Below are positions 34,025 to 41,881 of a DNA stretch of 60,425 nucleotides, in pieces. Position 1 is the first letter of the stretch, and the number at the start of each line of letters is the position of its first letter. Made by a program: the position numbers and the translations under genes. The DNA is taken from NCBI GenBank assembly GCA_045595965.1, contig JAZOBN010000030.1:1-60425 (forward strand), read 5' to 3'. The stretch is from CAAGNP01 sp045595965 (GTDB taxonomy: Bacteria > Bacteroidota > Bacteroidia > Bacteroidales > UBA932). The notes beneath the pieces are model-generated. The model had not been told where the DNA came from. It saw only the letters and a program-made list of their open reading frames with translations, and did not search any database.

Positions 34025-34092
34025 AAATCAGGTTATCAGGTTTGTTTTCTACGTTAAACAACAAACCATTCAAAAAACTACAGCTATTTCTA

Positions 34093-34100
34093 CAAAAATA
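34093..34100 (-). promoter_or_regulatory. Possible -7 element for the sigma-traB operon
   Basis: The minus strand reads TATTTTTG (TAnnTTTG). Only a weak -33 candidate (TTGT, 21 bp away) is present. The leader would be about 60 nt and would contain the perfect 8-bp inverted repeat GGTTTGTT/AACAAACC (34039-34067), a possible operator or hairpin. The rest of 34025-34176 shows nothing else. Confidence 0.35.
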
Positions 34101-34176
34101 TGGAAATTTTTTAATCAGCAGACAATATCTTACTGTTGTTTGGCAATGGAAAATGGAGGTGTTATGATGGGGCTGC

Positions 34177-34290
34177 TACTCAAATGTTCTCGGCCGTTAC
34201 TTTCTATTCACAATCTCATTCAACTTCGGCAAGATGAACGCCAAGAAAAACTCCCGCGTCCAGAACGCAATGTGGAATATGATGTTCTAA
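34177..34290 (+). pseudogene. Orphan 3' end of an outer-membrane receptor gene
   Basis: This is the last 38 codons, including TAA, of a paralogue of the receptor at 27127-30021. Nine of 114 bases differ from 29908-30021. Eight differences fall in the first 42 bases and are mostly silent. From TTCGGCAAG to AATATGATG the two are identical. Nothing upstream of 34177 matches the receptor, so this is a truncated remnant. Repeat copy 2 begins immediately at its stop codon. Confidence 0.88.
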
Positions 34291-34561
34291 AACGGGCTCG
34301 AAAAGTGGCGATTTTGTGCCCGATGTGTGAAAAAAATGCACTTTGGGCTGGAAAAGTGGCGATTTTGTGCCCGAAACTGCGGCATCCCTCTCTACGTCCC
34401 TCTTTAATGTTGTGTGGAGAGGAAACAATCCCTCCCACGCTTGACAGCGCGGGCCCCTCCCTCTGCGGCCAGAGGGGTAGCACGGTTTCCTCTTCCCACA
34501 CAACATTAAAGAGAATTGCCAGTCGGAAAGGACTATTTTTATTAGAGAAAGTAGGTCTTGC
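34289..34561 (+). repeat. 272-bp repeat element, copy 2
   Basis: This is the second copy of the element at 31552-31823, offset by 2737-2738 bp. It has the same two 30-bp units (34294-34323 and 34345-34374), one extra A before CTGCGG, a flipped inverted-repeat core, and the same right end. It starts at the stop codon of the receptor remnant and ends inside aroK, encoding the last six codons of that gene including the stop. With the preceding remnant it occupies the 517-bp interval between the sigma gene and aroK. Confidence 0.88.
34400..34513. repeat. Inverted-repeat-bounded segment, orientation B
   Basis: Perfect 18-bp arms CTCTTTAATGTTGTGTGG (34400-34417) and the reverse complement (34496-34513) bound a 78-bp core. 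Read in reverse complement, the core matches the core at 31680-31757 with only two differences, and one more falls at the arm boundary. Total length, 114 bp, is the same as in orientation A. No target-site duplication is visible outside the arms. Confidence 0.9.
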
Positions 34562-35099
34562 GGGCAAGGCGGGTGTAGAGTGGAGTGCGCTCTTTGTATA
34601 GCTTCTCGATGCGGGCCAGGAGGGCGTCACCGCTCTCGCCGCCGAGCATAGGTCGGCCAGCCGCTTCAGACTGCTGTGACAGCCTTTGCTTTATAACCTC
34701 TATGTCGGTATGGATGTACATACAGTAAGTAAATCTGGAGATAAGGTCAGCACACTCAGGGTTGGTGACGATGCCGCCACCTAATGAGAGGATCATCGAA
34801 CAATTTCTGACAGTGACAGGGGCATCATCTTCGGTAACTTCAGGTGTGAACGGGGGGAGATCTTCGAGGGTCTCGGGATGTTCGGCAATATGATCCTCAA
34901 GAATATCTTGAAGATAATTGAACTCAAGTTCACGGAAATGACCCTCACCTTTCTCCTGAAATATCTCAGATATGGTCTTTCCCTCTTTCTCTTCAATATA
35001 AGCATCCAGATCTACAAAAGGACATTTGACAGATTGGGCGAGTTGCTTTCCGATAGTGGTCTTTCCGGCACCCATAAAGCCTATAAGTGAGATAATCAT
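34542..35099 (-). CDS. aroK: Shikimate kinase with a replaced C-terminus
   Basis: This enzyme phosphorylates shikimate. The 185 residues have the P-loop GFMGAGKTTIGK (7-18), shikimate-binding D.D and FRELE, a Walker-B-like LSLGGGIVT, and a lid with AAGRPML. Two oddities are visible. An acidic insertion of about 28 residues (HPETLEDLPPFTPEVTEDDA) lies before LSLGGG. The protein also stops soon after PLYTRLA, where family members usually continue about 15-20 residues. The final KTYFL and stop come from repeat copy 2. Activity is probable because core motifs are intact, but unproven. It follows parC by 11 bp. Confidence 0.88.
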   Translation of the reverse strand: MIISLIGFMGAGKTTIGKQLAQSVKCPFVDLDAYIEEKEGKTISEIFQEKGEGHFRELEFNYLQDILEDHIAEHPETLEDLPPFTPEVTEDDAPVTVRNCSMILSLGGGIVTNPECADLISRFTYCMYIHTDIEVIKQRLSQQSEAAGRPMLGGESGDALLARIEKLYKERTPLYTRLARKTYFL

Positions 35100-35110
35100 A
35101 ATCCGATCAG

Positions 35111-37786
35111 TTAAAATAGTGTAAGTTCTTCTGAATCAAGGTTTATATCAAGGTCAATTGAACTCCCTGGAGCATAACCCTCCTCCGACTTATTATCCTC
35201 ATCTGTGATAGAGGTGTTGTCAATGTCATCCTCATTGAAGGTCATATCAGAAGCATCAAATGAGGTCTCTTTTTCAAGTGGCTCTATAAACTCAATCCTC
35301 TCAATTTCACCTTGCGCTGCCCTCTTTCCTTTCGCCTTGAATCCTTTTACTGCAATGAATTCATCGGCATCAATCAGCTCCGGTTCTTTCTCCTTCTTGC
35401 CGTTCTGGACAAATGTCACTTTTATCTGAGGAAATTCATCCTCAGAGATGGCAATGAATTTTGCTCCAGGTGTATCTGCGATGAAGAATTGTACTGTGTT
35501 ATCACTCAATTCGAAACAGAACCTCTTGATGTAATATGATTTTACACTCTCATCCCAATATATTGCTGTATATACCTTTTCTGTATTAAGTTTCTGAACT
35601 TTGAATACATCCCCCTGGAATCTGTTGTTGAGGTCAAGGTTGGTGGTATAGAAAGTTCCATCTTTGCAGATGGCAAGTATGTGTTCGTGACCTTTGAACT
35701 CTCCGAGAAGTTCGCCACGTTTGTTCTCATTCAGACGGTTGATGTCCCAGTCGAACCATACCGATTTTCCCCCGATTGTAGACTCTCCTGCAGATTTGAG
35801 TGCAATTTTGTGGATAGGGTATTTGGTTACGATATTACCCATTGCACCCCTGTTCTTGATTCCCAACTCTGCAAAATTGAACTCAATGATGGTCTTTTTG
35901 AGCTTCGGCTTCGGTCTGAGATACACTTTGAGCGACTCAGCTTCACCATTTGGATTGGCTGTGAACCAGAGGACAGATGACCCCTCTTTACCCTTGGTCA
36001 GGTCATACCATTTGTCCCTTACAACCCCTGTCACAGAGAAACGTTTAGCAAAGGCAGTTCCACCTTTTCCATCTTTGTAGATTACATTGTAGGTGGTACG
36101 GCTATCGGCTTTATTGAATACCGCCACATGGATGATATTGCGCTCTACAAAAATCTTGTCATCAAGTTTCTTGATGATGTATTTTCCATCTTTGGTAAAT
36201 ACGATAACCTCATCAATATCGGAGCATTCGCAGATATATTCAGCATCTTCGATCTTCTTCTGGTTTATACCGATGAAACCTTCAACCTTATTTGCATAGA
36301 GTTTGGCGTTGTTTACAATGACATTTTTCACTTCGATGTTTTCAAACGAGGTAAGTGTTGTCTTGCGAGGGTATTTTGAGCCATATTTCTCTTTAAGGTC
36401 TGTGTAAAATTTTATGGTATATTCGACGAGGTGTTCAAGATTGTGTCTGATTACCTTCTCTGCAGCCTCAATTTTCTTGATCTTTTCATTTACCACCTTG
36501 ACATCAAATTTGGAGATTTTGCGGACAGGCTTCTCCACAAGTCTGTTTATATCCTCTGGCGTGATAGGATCGCGGAACAGATGCTGGAACTCAAGCATCC
36601 CCTTGTGGACATCCTTGAGCTGCTTTTCCCACGAAGATGCATTGTTCTCCAGAATCTTATACACTTTCTCTTCAAAGAATACCTTTTCGAGGGAGGTGTA
36701 GTGCCAGTCCCTTCCAAGTTCACTCAGCTTGATCTCCAATTCGAGTTTCAGCAGATCTTTTGTGTGGTCTGTGTTGTATCTGAGAATCTCATCAACTCCG
36801 ATGAACTGAGGTTTGTTGTCCTTGATTACGCAGCAGTTCGGTGATATTGAAACAGCACAGGATGTGAATGCGTATAGAGCATCAATGGTCTTGTCCGGAG
36901 AGACATCATTGTGCAATGTGATAACGATCTCCGCCTTATCGGAGGTGTTGTCATCAATTTTCTTGATTTTAATCTTCTTCTTGTCGTTTGCCTTGATGAC
37001 AGAATCGATGATATCTGATGTGGTTACACCAAATGGAATCTGGTTGATTACCAAGGTGTTTTTGTTGATCTTTTCAATGTTTGCCCTGATTTTTACCTTA
37101 CCACCTCGAAGACCTCTGTTGTATCCCGATACATCAGCAAGACCTCCTGTGGGGAAATCAGGGTACAATACAAAATCTTCACCTTTCAGATGGGCAATAG
37201 AGGCATCTATCAATTCGTTGAAGTTGTGTGGAAGAATCTTGCAGGCAAGACCTACTGCGATACCTTCAGAGCCTTGGGCAAGAAGGAGGGGAAATTTGAT
37301 AGGGAGACTGATCGGCTCCTTGTTTCTGCCGTCGTAGGAGTTTACAAAATCTGTAGTCTTGTCGTTGAAAGCAACATCTTTTGCAAATTGTGAAAGACGG
37401 GCCTCAATATAACGTCCGGCTGCAGCATCATCACCTGTAAGGATGTTTCCCCAGTTCCCCTGACACTCAATAAGAAGCTCTTTCTGCCCGAGTTGGACAA
37501 GTGCGTCATTGATGGATGCATCACCGTGAGGGTGATATTTCATGACATCACCTACAATACTCGCAACTTTCTGGAAACGGCCGTCATCCTGCTGTTTCAT
37601 CGAGTGCAGAATACGGCGTTGTACAGGCTTCAGACCGTCATAAATATGTGGAACGGCCCTTTCGAGGATAACATAAGAAGCGTAGTCGAGGTACCAATCT
37701 TTGTACATACCCGGCAACTTGTACTTCTTGCTCCCTTCGCTTATAACCTTTTCGTATTTATTCAACTCTTTATCCTCTGTGCTCAT
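35111..37786 (-). CDS. parC: DNA topoisomerase IV subunit A (GyrA/ParC family)
   Basis: An 891-residue type IIA topoisomerase A subunit that cuts and rejoins DNA for decatenation. It has the winged-helix region LKPVQRRILHSM and the quinolone-determining region KYHPHGDASINDALVQL. The catalytic tyrosine lies in AAGRYIEARLSQFA (Tyr126). A tower and coiled-coil follow, and then a divergent C-terminal beta-propeller with weak GyrA-box character and an acidic tail (FNEDDIDNTSITDEDNKSEE). The divergent propeller favours topoisomerase IV over gyrase. No parE is adjacent. It is the first gene of a parC-aroK pair. Confidence 0.9.
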   Translation of the reverse strand: MSTEDKELNKYEKVISEGSKKYKLPGMYKDWYLDYASYVILERAVPHIYDGLKPVQRRILHSMKQQDDGRFQKVASIVGDVMKYHPHGDASINDALVQLGQKELLIECQGNWGNILTGDDAAAGRYIEARLSQFAKDVAFNDKTTDFVNSYDGRNKEPISLPIKFPLLLAQGSEGIAVGLACKILPHNFNELIDASIAHLKGEDFVLYPDFPTGGLADVSGYNRGLRGGKVKIRANIEKINKNTLVINQIPFGVTTSDIIDSVIKANDKKKIKIKKIDDNTSDKAEIVITLHNDVSPDKTIDALYAFTSCAVSISPNCCVIKDNKPQFIGVDEILRYNTDHTKDLLKLELEIKLSELGRDWHYTSLEKVFFEEKVYKILENNASSWEKQLKDVHKGMLEFQHLFRDPITPEDINRLVEKPVRKISKFDVKVVNEKIKKIEAAEKVIRHNLEHLVEYTIKFYTDLKEKYGSKYPRKTTLTSFENIEVKNVIVNNAKLYANKVEGFIGINQKKIEDAEYICECSDIDEVIVFTKDGKYIIKKLDDKIFVERNIIHVAVFNKADSRTTYNVIYKDGKGGTAFAKRFSVTGVVRDKWYDLTKGKEGSSVLWFTANPNGEAESLKVYLRPKPKLKKTIIEFNFAELGIKNRGAMGNIVTKYPIHKIALKSAGESTIGGKSVWFDWDINRLNENKRGELLGEFKGHEHILAICKDGTFYTTNLDLNNRFQGDVFKVQKLNTEKVYTAIYWDESVKSYYIKRFCFELSDNTVQFFIADTPGAKFIAISEDEFPQIKVTFVQNGKKEKEPELIDADEFIAVKGFKAKGKRAAQGEIERIEFIEPLEKETSFDASDMTFNEDDIDNTSITDEDNKSEEGYAPGSSIDLDINLDSEELTLF

Positions 37787-37811
37787 ACCTGTTCCTTTTT
37801 CTGATATCCTG

Positions 37812-37819
37812 CAAAATTA
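37812..37819 (-). promoter_or_regulatory. Predicted -7 element for parC
   Basis: The minus strand reads TAATTTTG in the short gap between era and parC, about 25 nt before the parC ATG. No matching -33 element is found at 19-21 bp. Confidence 0.42.
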
Positions 37820-37829
37820 AAAAATCAAA

Positions 37830-38723
37830 TTATAAAATGTAACCGAAAGATTTGAGTTTTCTTTTGTCTTCTCTCCAGTTGGGATCCACCTTTACATAGG
37901 TCTGCAAAAAAACTTTTTTCTCAAAAAATTCCTCCATGTCTTTACGTGCCTGAATTCCGACACGTTTGAGCGATTCACCTTTCGAACCGATGATAATCCC
38001 CTTCTGGGAGTCCCTCATGACGTTGATTACAGCCCTGATGTCATATCGGTCAGGATTCTCCTTAAACTCTTCGATGACCACCTCTGTGCAATAAGGGATC
38101 TCCTTTGAGTAGTTGAGAAGAATCTTTTCACGGATGATTTCAGATGCAAAGAACCTCAGGTTCTTGTCTGTAAAGGTATCTTTATCGTACCATGCTTCGT
38201 TTATGGGGAGGAGTTCGACAATCCTCTGGAAAATTGCATCAAGGTTGAATTTCTCCTGGGCAGAGGCGATGAAGACATCTGCTTTTGGAACTACATTCTT
38301 CCAGTATTGGGCAAGTTTTAGAACCTCTTCCTGTGAACTGATGTCAATCTTGTTTACCACAATTATGACAGGGCAGTTCACCATGTTGAGTTTCGCAACA
38401 TACTCCTGGTTTTTGTCGCTTTTCTCTACAACATCGGTGACATAGAGAATTATGTCGGCATCTCCAATGGCGGTCTCTACAAAACTCATCATGCTCTCCT
38501 GTAATTTGTAGGATGGACGGAGTATGCCGGGGGTGTCGGAGTATACGATCTGGTAATTGTCTCCGTTGACGATACCCATAATTCTGTGCCTTGTGGTCTG
38601 TGCTTTTGATGTCACTATCGAAAGTCTCTCTCCGACAAGGGCATTCATCAATGTCGATTTTCCGACATTAGGGTTGCCGATGATATTTACAAATCCCGAA
38701 CGGTGAGGGGTGGCGTTGCTCAT
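37830..38723 (-). CDS. era: Ribosome-assembly GTPase Era
   Basis: A 297-residue GTPase that binds 16S rRNA during 30S maturation. G1 is GNPNVGKSTLMNA (about 16-28), G2 lies in KAQTTRHRI, G3 is SDTPGI, and G4 is VNKIDI. The C-terminal KH domain contains KGIIIGSKGESLKRVGIQAR. ATG 38723 is preferred because it leaves 4 bp after the rluB stop and fits the family; a start at 38753 would overlap rluB. Cotranscribed with rluB. Confidence 0.95.
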   Translation of the reverse strand: MSNATPHRSGFVNIIGNPNVGKSTLMNALVGERLSIVTSKAQTTRHRIMGIVNGDNYQIVYSDTPGILRPSYKLQESMMSFVETAIGDADIILYVTDVVEKSDKNQEYVAKLNMVNCPVIIVVNKIDISSQEEVLKLAQYWKNVVPKADVFIASAQEKFNLDAIFQRIVELLPINEAWYDKDTFTDKNLRFFASEIIREKILLNYSKEIPYCTEVVIEEFKENPDRYDIRAVINVMRDSQKGIIIGSKGESLKRVGIQARKDMEEFFEKKVFLQTYVKVDPNWREDKRKLKSFGYIL

Positions 38724-38727
38724 ATTC

Positions 38728-39858
38728 TTATGCTTTAAGCATTGAAACTTCACTGTCTGTCAAAAATCTCCATTGACCTCTTTTAAGATTTTTCTTGGTC
38801 AGTCCGGCAAAGAATACTCTGTCAAGTTTTTTGACAGTGTATCCAAGGTGTTCAAACATACGTCTCACGATTCTGTTCTTTCCGGAGTGTATCTCAACAC
38901 CTACTATGTTCTTTTCAGCACCGTATGCTGCAGCATCGGCAGCAATAAAACCATCTTCAAGTTCAAATCCCTCAAGAAGTGCTTCAAAATCGGGTTGCTT
39001 GAGGTTTTTGTCAAGGGTCACTTCATATATTTTTTTCTTTCCGTATGATGGGTGTGTCAACATCTCTGTCAAGTTCCCGTCATTGGTGAGAAGGAGAATG
39101 CCTGTGGTGGATTTGTCAAGTCTCCCTACAGGGAAAATACGTTGTGGACAAAGTTCTTTGCTGATCAGGTCCAAAACATTCTTCTCTGCATGTGGATCAC
39201 TTGTGGTTGTGACATAGTCCTTGGGCTTGTTCAGCATGATGTAGACCTTCTTCTCCCCTTTTAATCTTTCACCGTTGAAGCGGATATCATCTTCAATATT
39301 CACTTTTGTACCAAGTTCGGTCACCACTTCTCCATTGACTGTGACAAGTCCCGCTGCAATGAATTCATCAGCTTCCCTTCTTGAACATACACCTGAATTG
39401 GCGATGAATTTGTTCAGCCTGACTGTTCCGGTAATTGTGATTTCTTCAAATTCAGGGGTTACAGTTGCCCTCTTCTTGGGGGCATAAGGTTTGTTGAATG
39501 GTTTGTCACCCCTTTTGCCAAATGGCTTGTTGTCTCTTTTGCCGAAACTCCTCTCACCTCTCTTGCTGAAAGGCTTCTCATCACCTTTGGCAAAACTTCT
39601 ATCTCTCCCTTTGCCGAAAGGTTTTTCTCCCCCTTTGACAAAAGATTTTTCACCCCTTTTTGCAAAAGGTTTTTCATCTGATTTGCCAAATGATCTTGTT
39701 CCCCTCTTTTGTGATGATTTTTCTTTGGCTTCGAATTCGCCGTAGCGCTTGCCAAAATTGCGTTTTGGAATTTCGTAACTGTCTGAGGAGTTGCTGTTTC
39801 TCCCCTTTTTCTCGGCTGTGCCCTTTGGAGCAGAACCTCTTGTAATACGTGTTCTCAT
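38728..39858 (-). CDS. rluB: RsuA/RluB-family rRNA pseudouridine synthase with basic repeat extension
   Basis: A 376-residue protein. Residues about 30-130 are a low-complexity basic extension of near-decapeptide repeats (variants of GEKPFGKR and GDRSFAK). The S4 RNA-binding domain follows (VRLNKFIANSGVCSRREADE, about 143-165), then the pseudouridine synthase domain with catalytic Asp in VGRLDKSTTGILLLTNDG. The assignment to 23S rRNA (RluB) rather than RsuA is by usual Bacteroidota annotation. The basic extension probably aids ribosome binding. The mirror DNA repeat lies at about 39485-39705. First gene of rluB-era. Confidence 0.9.
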   Translation of the reverse strand: MRTRITRGSAPKGTAEKKGRNSNSSDSYEIPKRNFGKRYGEFEAKEKSSQKRGTRSFGKSDEKPFAKRGEKSFVKGGEKPFGKGRDRSFAKGDEKPFSKRGERSFGKRDNKPFGKRGDKPFNKPYAPKKRATVTPEFEEITITGTVRLNKFIANSGVCSRREADEFIAAGLVTVNGEVVTELGTKVNIEDDIRFNGERLKGEKKVYIMLNKPKDYVTTTSDPHAEKNVLDLISKELCPQRIFPVGRLDKSTTGILLLTNDGNLTEMLTHPSYGKKKIYEVTLDKNLKQPDFEALLEGFELEDGFIAADAAAYGAEKNIVGVEIHSGKNRIVRRMFEHLGYTVKKLDRVFFAGLTKKNLKRGQWRFLTDSEVSMLKA

Positions 39859-39882
39859 TATGTCTTATGTGAAATTTGGGGG

Positions 39883-39890
39883 CAAAGGTA
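39883..39890 (-). promoter_or_regulatory. Predicted -7 element for rluB
   Basis: The minus strand reads TACCTTTG (TAnnTTTG), 24 nt before the rluB start. No -33 match is found. It lies back to back with a plus-strand element at 39912. Confidence 0.42.
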
Positions 39891-39911
39891 TCTTTTTCAT
39901 TGAAATTTTCC

Positions 39912-39919
39912 TATTTTTG
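39912..39919 (+). promoter_or_regulatory. Predicted -7 element for the ABC permease gene
   Basis: TATTTTTG matches TAnnTTTG, 27 nt before the chosen ATG at 39947. A Shine-Dalgarno-like GGAGGG (39935-39940), unusual for this window, lies 6 nt before that ATG and decides the start. Confidence 0.42.
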
Positions 39920-39946
39920 AGAAACTATTTGTGGGGAGGGATAATG

Positions 39947-41113
39947 ATGGAAGAGAGTTTCTATATCGCCCTTAATTCTATAAAGGGCAACAGGTTAAGA
40001 TCAATATTGACCATTATGATGTTTGTAGTGGGAATTACCGCCCTGGTGGGGGTGATGACTTCTGTAAATTCCGTTAAGAAAGAGATAAGCAGAAGCTTCG
40101 GAAAATTCGGAGCGTGCAGTTTTTATTTCAAATCTTCAGGGAAAGGCTCAAAAATGATTATGTACCACGAGGCGGAGGAGTTCAGAAGTGCATTTTCTGA
40201 TAATGGAACGGTGTCGGTATTTGCCCTGGTTCCAGGGGTGGGGGAGATCTCTTCTGACAGGGTAAGCATGCCACCCAATGTCGCACTTTTGGCAGTCGAT
40301 GCAAACTATCTTCAGTTTGCCGGCGGAGATATAGTGGACGGGAGAAATTTCACTCGGCAGGAGGTTGAAAAAGGGGAACAGGTGTGTGTTATCGGGGAGA
40401 ATATTGCAGGGACCCTTTTTGGAACTACATCCCCTGTAGGGGAATATGTGACCTGTTCATGCGGAAGATTTCGTGTTGTGGGTCTCTCTGATCTGGAAAA
40501 TATCGTAGCGATAACAATCAATAGTGCAAGGGCCTTATCTCCCTCCTTACAGAATTCTGTTGTAATAGGCGTGTCACCTTTTGAGGGGACTTCTCCAGAT
40601 CAGATAGTAGAAAAGAGCAGGATCATCTTTCGTTCAATAAGGGGGCTAACACCATCGGAAGAAGATGATTTTCAGATAAAAAGGGATGATTCTTCCTATA
40701 TGAAAATGATGGATATGATGGGGTCGGTCATGGTCGTAGCTCTGATCTTGGGGATAATTACCATATCAGGGGCGGTTGTAGGACTTATCAATATGATGTT
40801 TGTATCGGTCTCCGAGAGGATAAGGGAGATCGGGGTGAGGAGGAGCATGGGGGCAACAAAGAGGGATATACATCTCCAATTTGTGATGGAGGCGGTTCTT
40901 CTGGGGTCGATTGGGGGAGTTGCCGGAGTCCTTTGCGGAGTGTTATGCGGTGGGGTGGTTTCGAAGTTTATGGAGGTCACTTTCTCTCCACCTTGGGGTT
41001 GGATAGTGATAGCTCTGCTACTCTCTTTTACAACAAGTCTGATAGCGGGGTGGTCCCCGGCAAAGAGAGGGGCATCAATACCCCCTGTTGAGGCATTAAA
41101 TGGGCTATCTTAG
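39947..41113 (+). CDS. MacB/FtsX-type ABC transporter permease
   Basis: A 388-residue protein with the MacB-family topology. There is one N-terminal TM helix (about 18-40, RLRSILTIMMFVVGITALVG) and a large periplasmic domain (about 45-245; VCVIGENIAGTLFG is the MacB_PCD pattern). Three C-terminal TM helices follow, with SVSERIREIGVRRSMGATKR between the first two. ATG 39947 is supported by GGAGGG at 39935. No ATPase or membrane-fusion partner is adjacent. Export of lipoproteins, peptides or macrolides is typical; the substrate is unknown. It overlaps the convergent tonB by 9 bp. Confidence 0.88.
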   Translation: MEESFYIALNSIKGNRLRSILTIMMFVVGITALVGVMTSVNSVKKEISRSFGKFGACSFYFKSSGKGSKMIMYHEAEEFRSAFSDNGTVSVFALVPGVGEISSDRVSMPPNVALLAVDANYLQFAGGDIVDGRNFTRQEVEKGEQVCVIGENIAGTLFGTTSPVGEYVTCSCGRFRVVGLSDLENIVAITINSARALSPSLQNSVVIGVSPFEGTSPDQIVEKSRIIFRSIRGLTPSEEDDFQIKRDDSSYMKMMDMMGSVMVVALILGIITISGAVVGLINMMFVSVSERIREIGVRRSMGATKRDIHLQFVMEAVLLGSIGGVAGVLCGVLCGGVVSKFMEVTFSPPWGWIVIALLLSFTTSLIAGWSPAKRGASIPPVEALNGLS

Positions 41114-41881
41114 GGTGAAGATATAGGTTATAGTTCCCTCTTGGATGATTGGTGCAGAGGAACTTATGTTGAATTTTGCCTCTAATGCCGCTTTTTTTGC
41201 CGCTTCCCAAAGAGTGGCATCTGTTACTGTAGTCCCTTGAGCCCCGGGAAGTGCGTCGGTAACTTTGCCGTACTGATCCACTTTGATTCTGACCACAACC
41301 TTGCCAGAGGCCTGTACATCGTATGAGGGCATAGGGAGATTGCCCATAAGGGTACGTCCTTCCAGTTTTGCAGATGGGGTGCCGTCTGTACCGCCAACCT
41401 CTGTGTTCCCTTTTGGATGCCCGGCCTGAAGTCTGTCGGATATATCGTCTGCAGTTTGGGGAGCAATTGTATCCTGTTTGTTTTTCTTGCTTGAGAAGAG
41501 TGCTTTTTTGTTGATGGGCTTTGGCTGTGGCGGTTCAGGGACCTCTACATCACCCTCATCTCCGACAGTTGTTTCTACCCCTCTATTGGGCTGTGTCCCC
41601 TCCACAGGTGCCTCTGATTTCTGGACAAGCCTCACATCTTCTTCAGGATTTGCCTCTTCTGCCCTGGGCTCAACTCCCGTCGTTACTTTGATTGGGGGGG
41701 TATCTTCTTCTATGAATTCGAGGAGGATACCCTGCTCCTCGGGTGGAGGGTAGATATATTTCAATCCTGCCTTGAATGAGACAAACAACAATCCCAAGTG
41801 GATAAACACGGTCATAGCCAAGCCTATCCAACGGGCCTTGCGGTCAAATGGGGATGCATATTTGTCTCTATCTGGATACAT
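41105..41881 (-). CDS. TonB-family energy transducer
   Basis: A 258-residue protein with an N-terminal TM helix (about 18-38, RWIGLAMTVFIHLGLLFVSF), a Pro/Glu/Lys-rich periplasmic spacer (VEVPEPPQPKPINKKALFSS), and a TonB C-terminal domain (about 185-258, GKVVVRIKVDQYGKVTDA to YIFTLR). With ExbB and ExbD it would transmit proton-motive force to outer-membrane receptors such as those encoded here. Start and preceding stop overlap (TAATG), so translation is coupled to exbD. Confidence 0.9.
   Translation of the reverse strand: MYPDRDKYASPFDRKARWIGLAMTVFIHLGLLFVSFKAGLKYIYPPPEEQGILLEFIEEDTPPIKVTTGVEPRAEEANPEEDVRLVQKSEAPVEGTQPNRGVETTVGDEGDVEVPEPPQPKPINKKALFSSKKNKQDTIAPQTADDISDRLQAGHPKGNTEVGGTDGTPSAKLEGRTLMGNLPMPSYDVQASGKVVVRIKVDQYGKVTDALPGAQGTTVTDATLWEAAKKAALEAKFNISSSAPIIQEGTITYIFTLR

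Noticed and set aside
31552..34561. Repeat copies as a complete insertion sequence
   Set aside because: Neither copy encodes a transposase, the outer ends are not inverted repeats of each other, and I see no target duplication.
33978..34601. Long plus-strand open frame through repeat copy 2
   Set aside because: It runs antisense to the sigma gene and then through the receptor relic out of frame, the repeat and the end of aroK. Its translation has no coherent domain, and the repeat-derived peptide recurs at copy 1 in a different context.
38724..38753. Longer era start overlapping rluB
   Set aside because: The ten extra residues lack similarity to Era, and ATG 38723 gives tight operon spacing without overlap.
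39485..39705. Regular DNA repeats suggestive of an array
   Set aside because: They encode the basic near-decapeptide repeats of the rluB extension in one continuous frame; no spacers.
41124..41170. Hairpin as terminator between the ABC permease gene and tonB
   Set aside because: AGTTCC/GGAACT pairs with a bulge, but no T-run follows on either strand.
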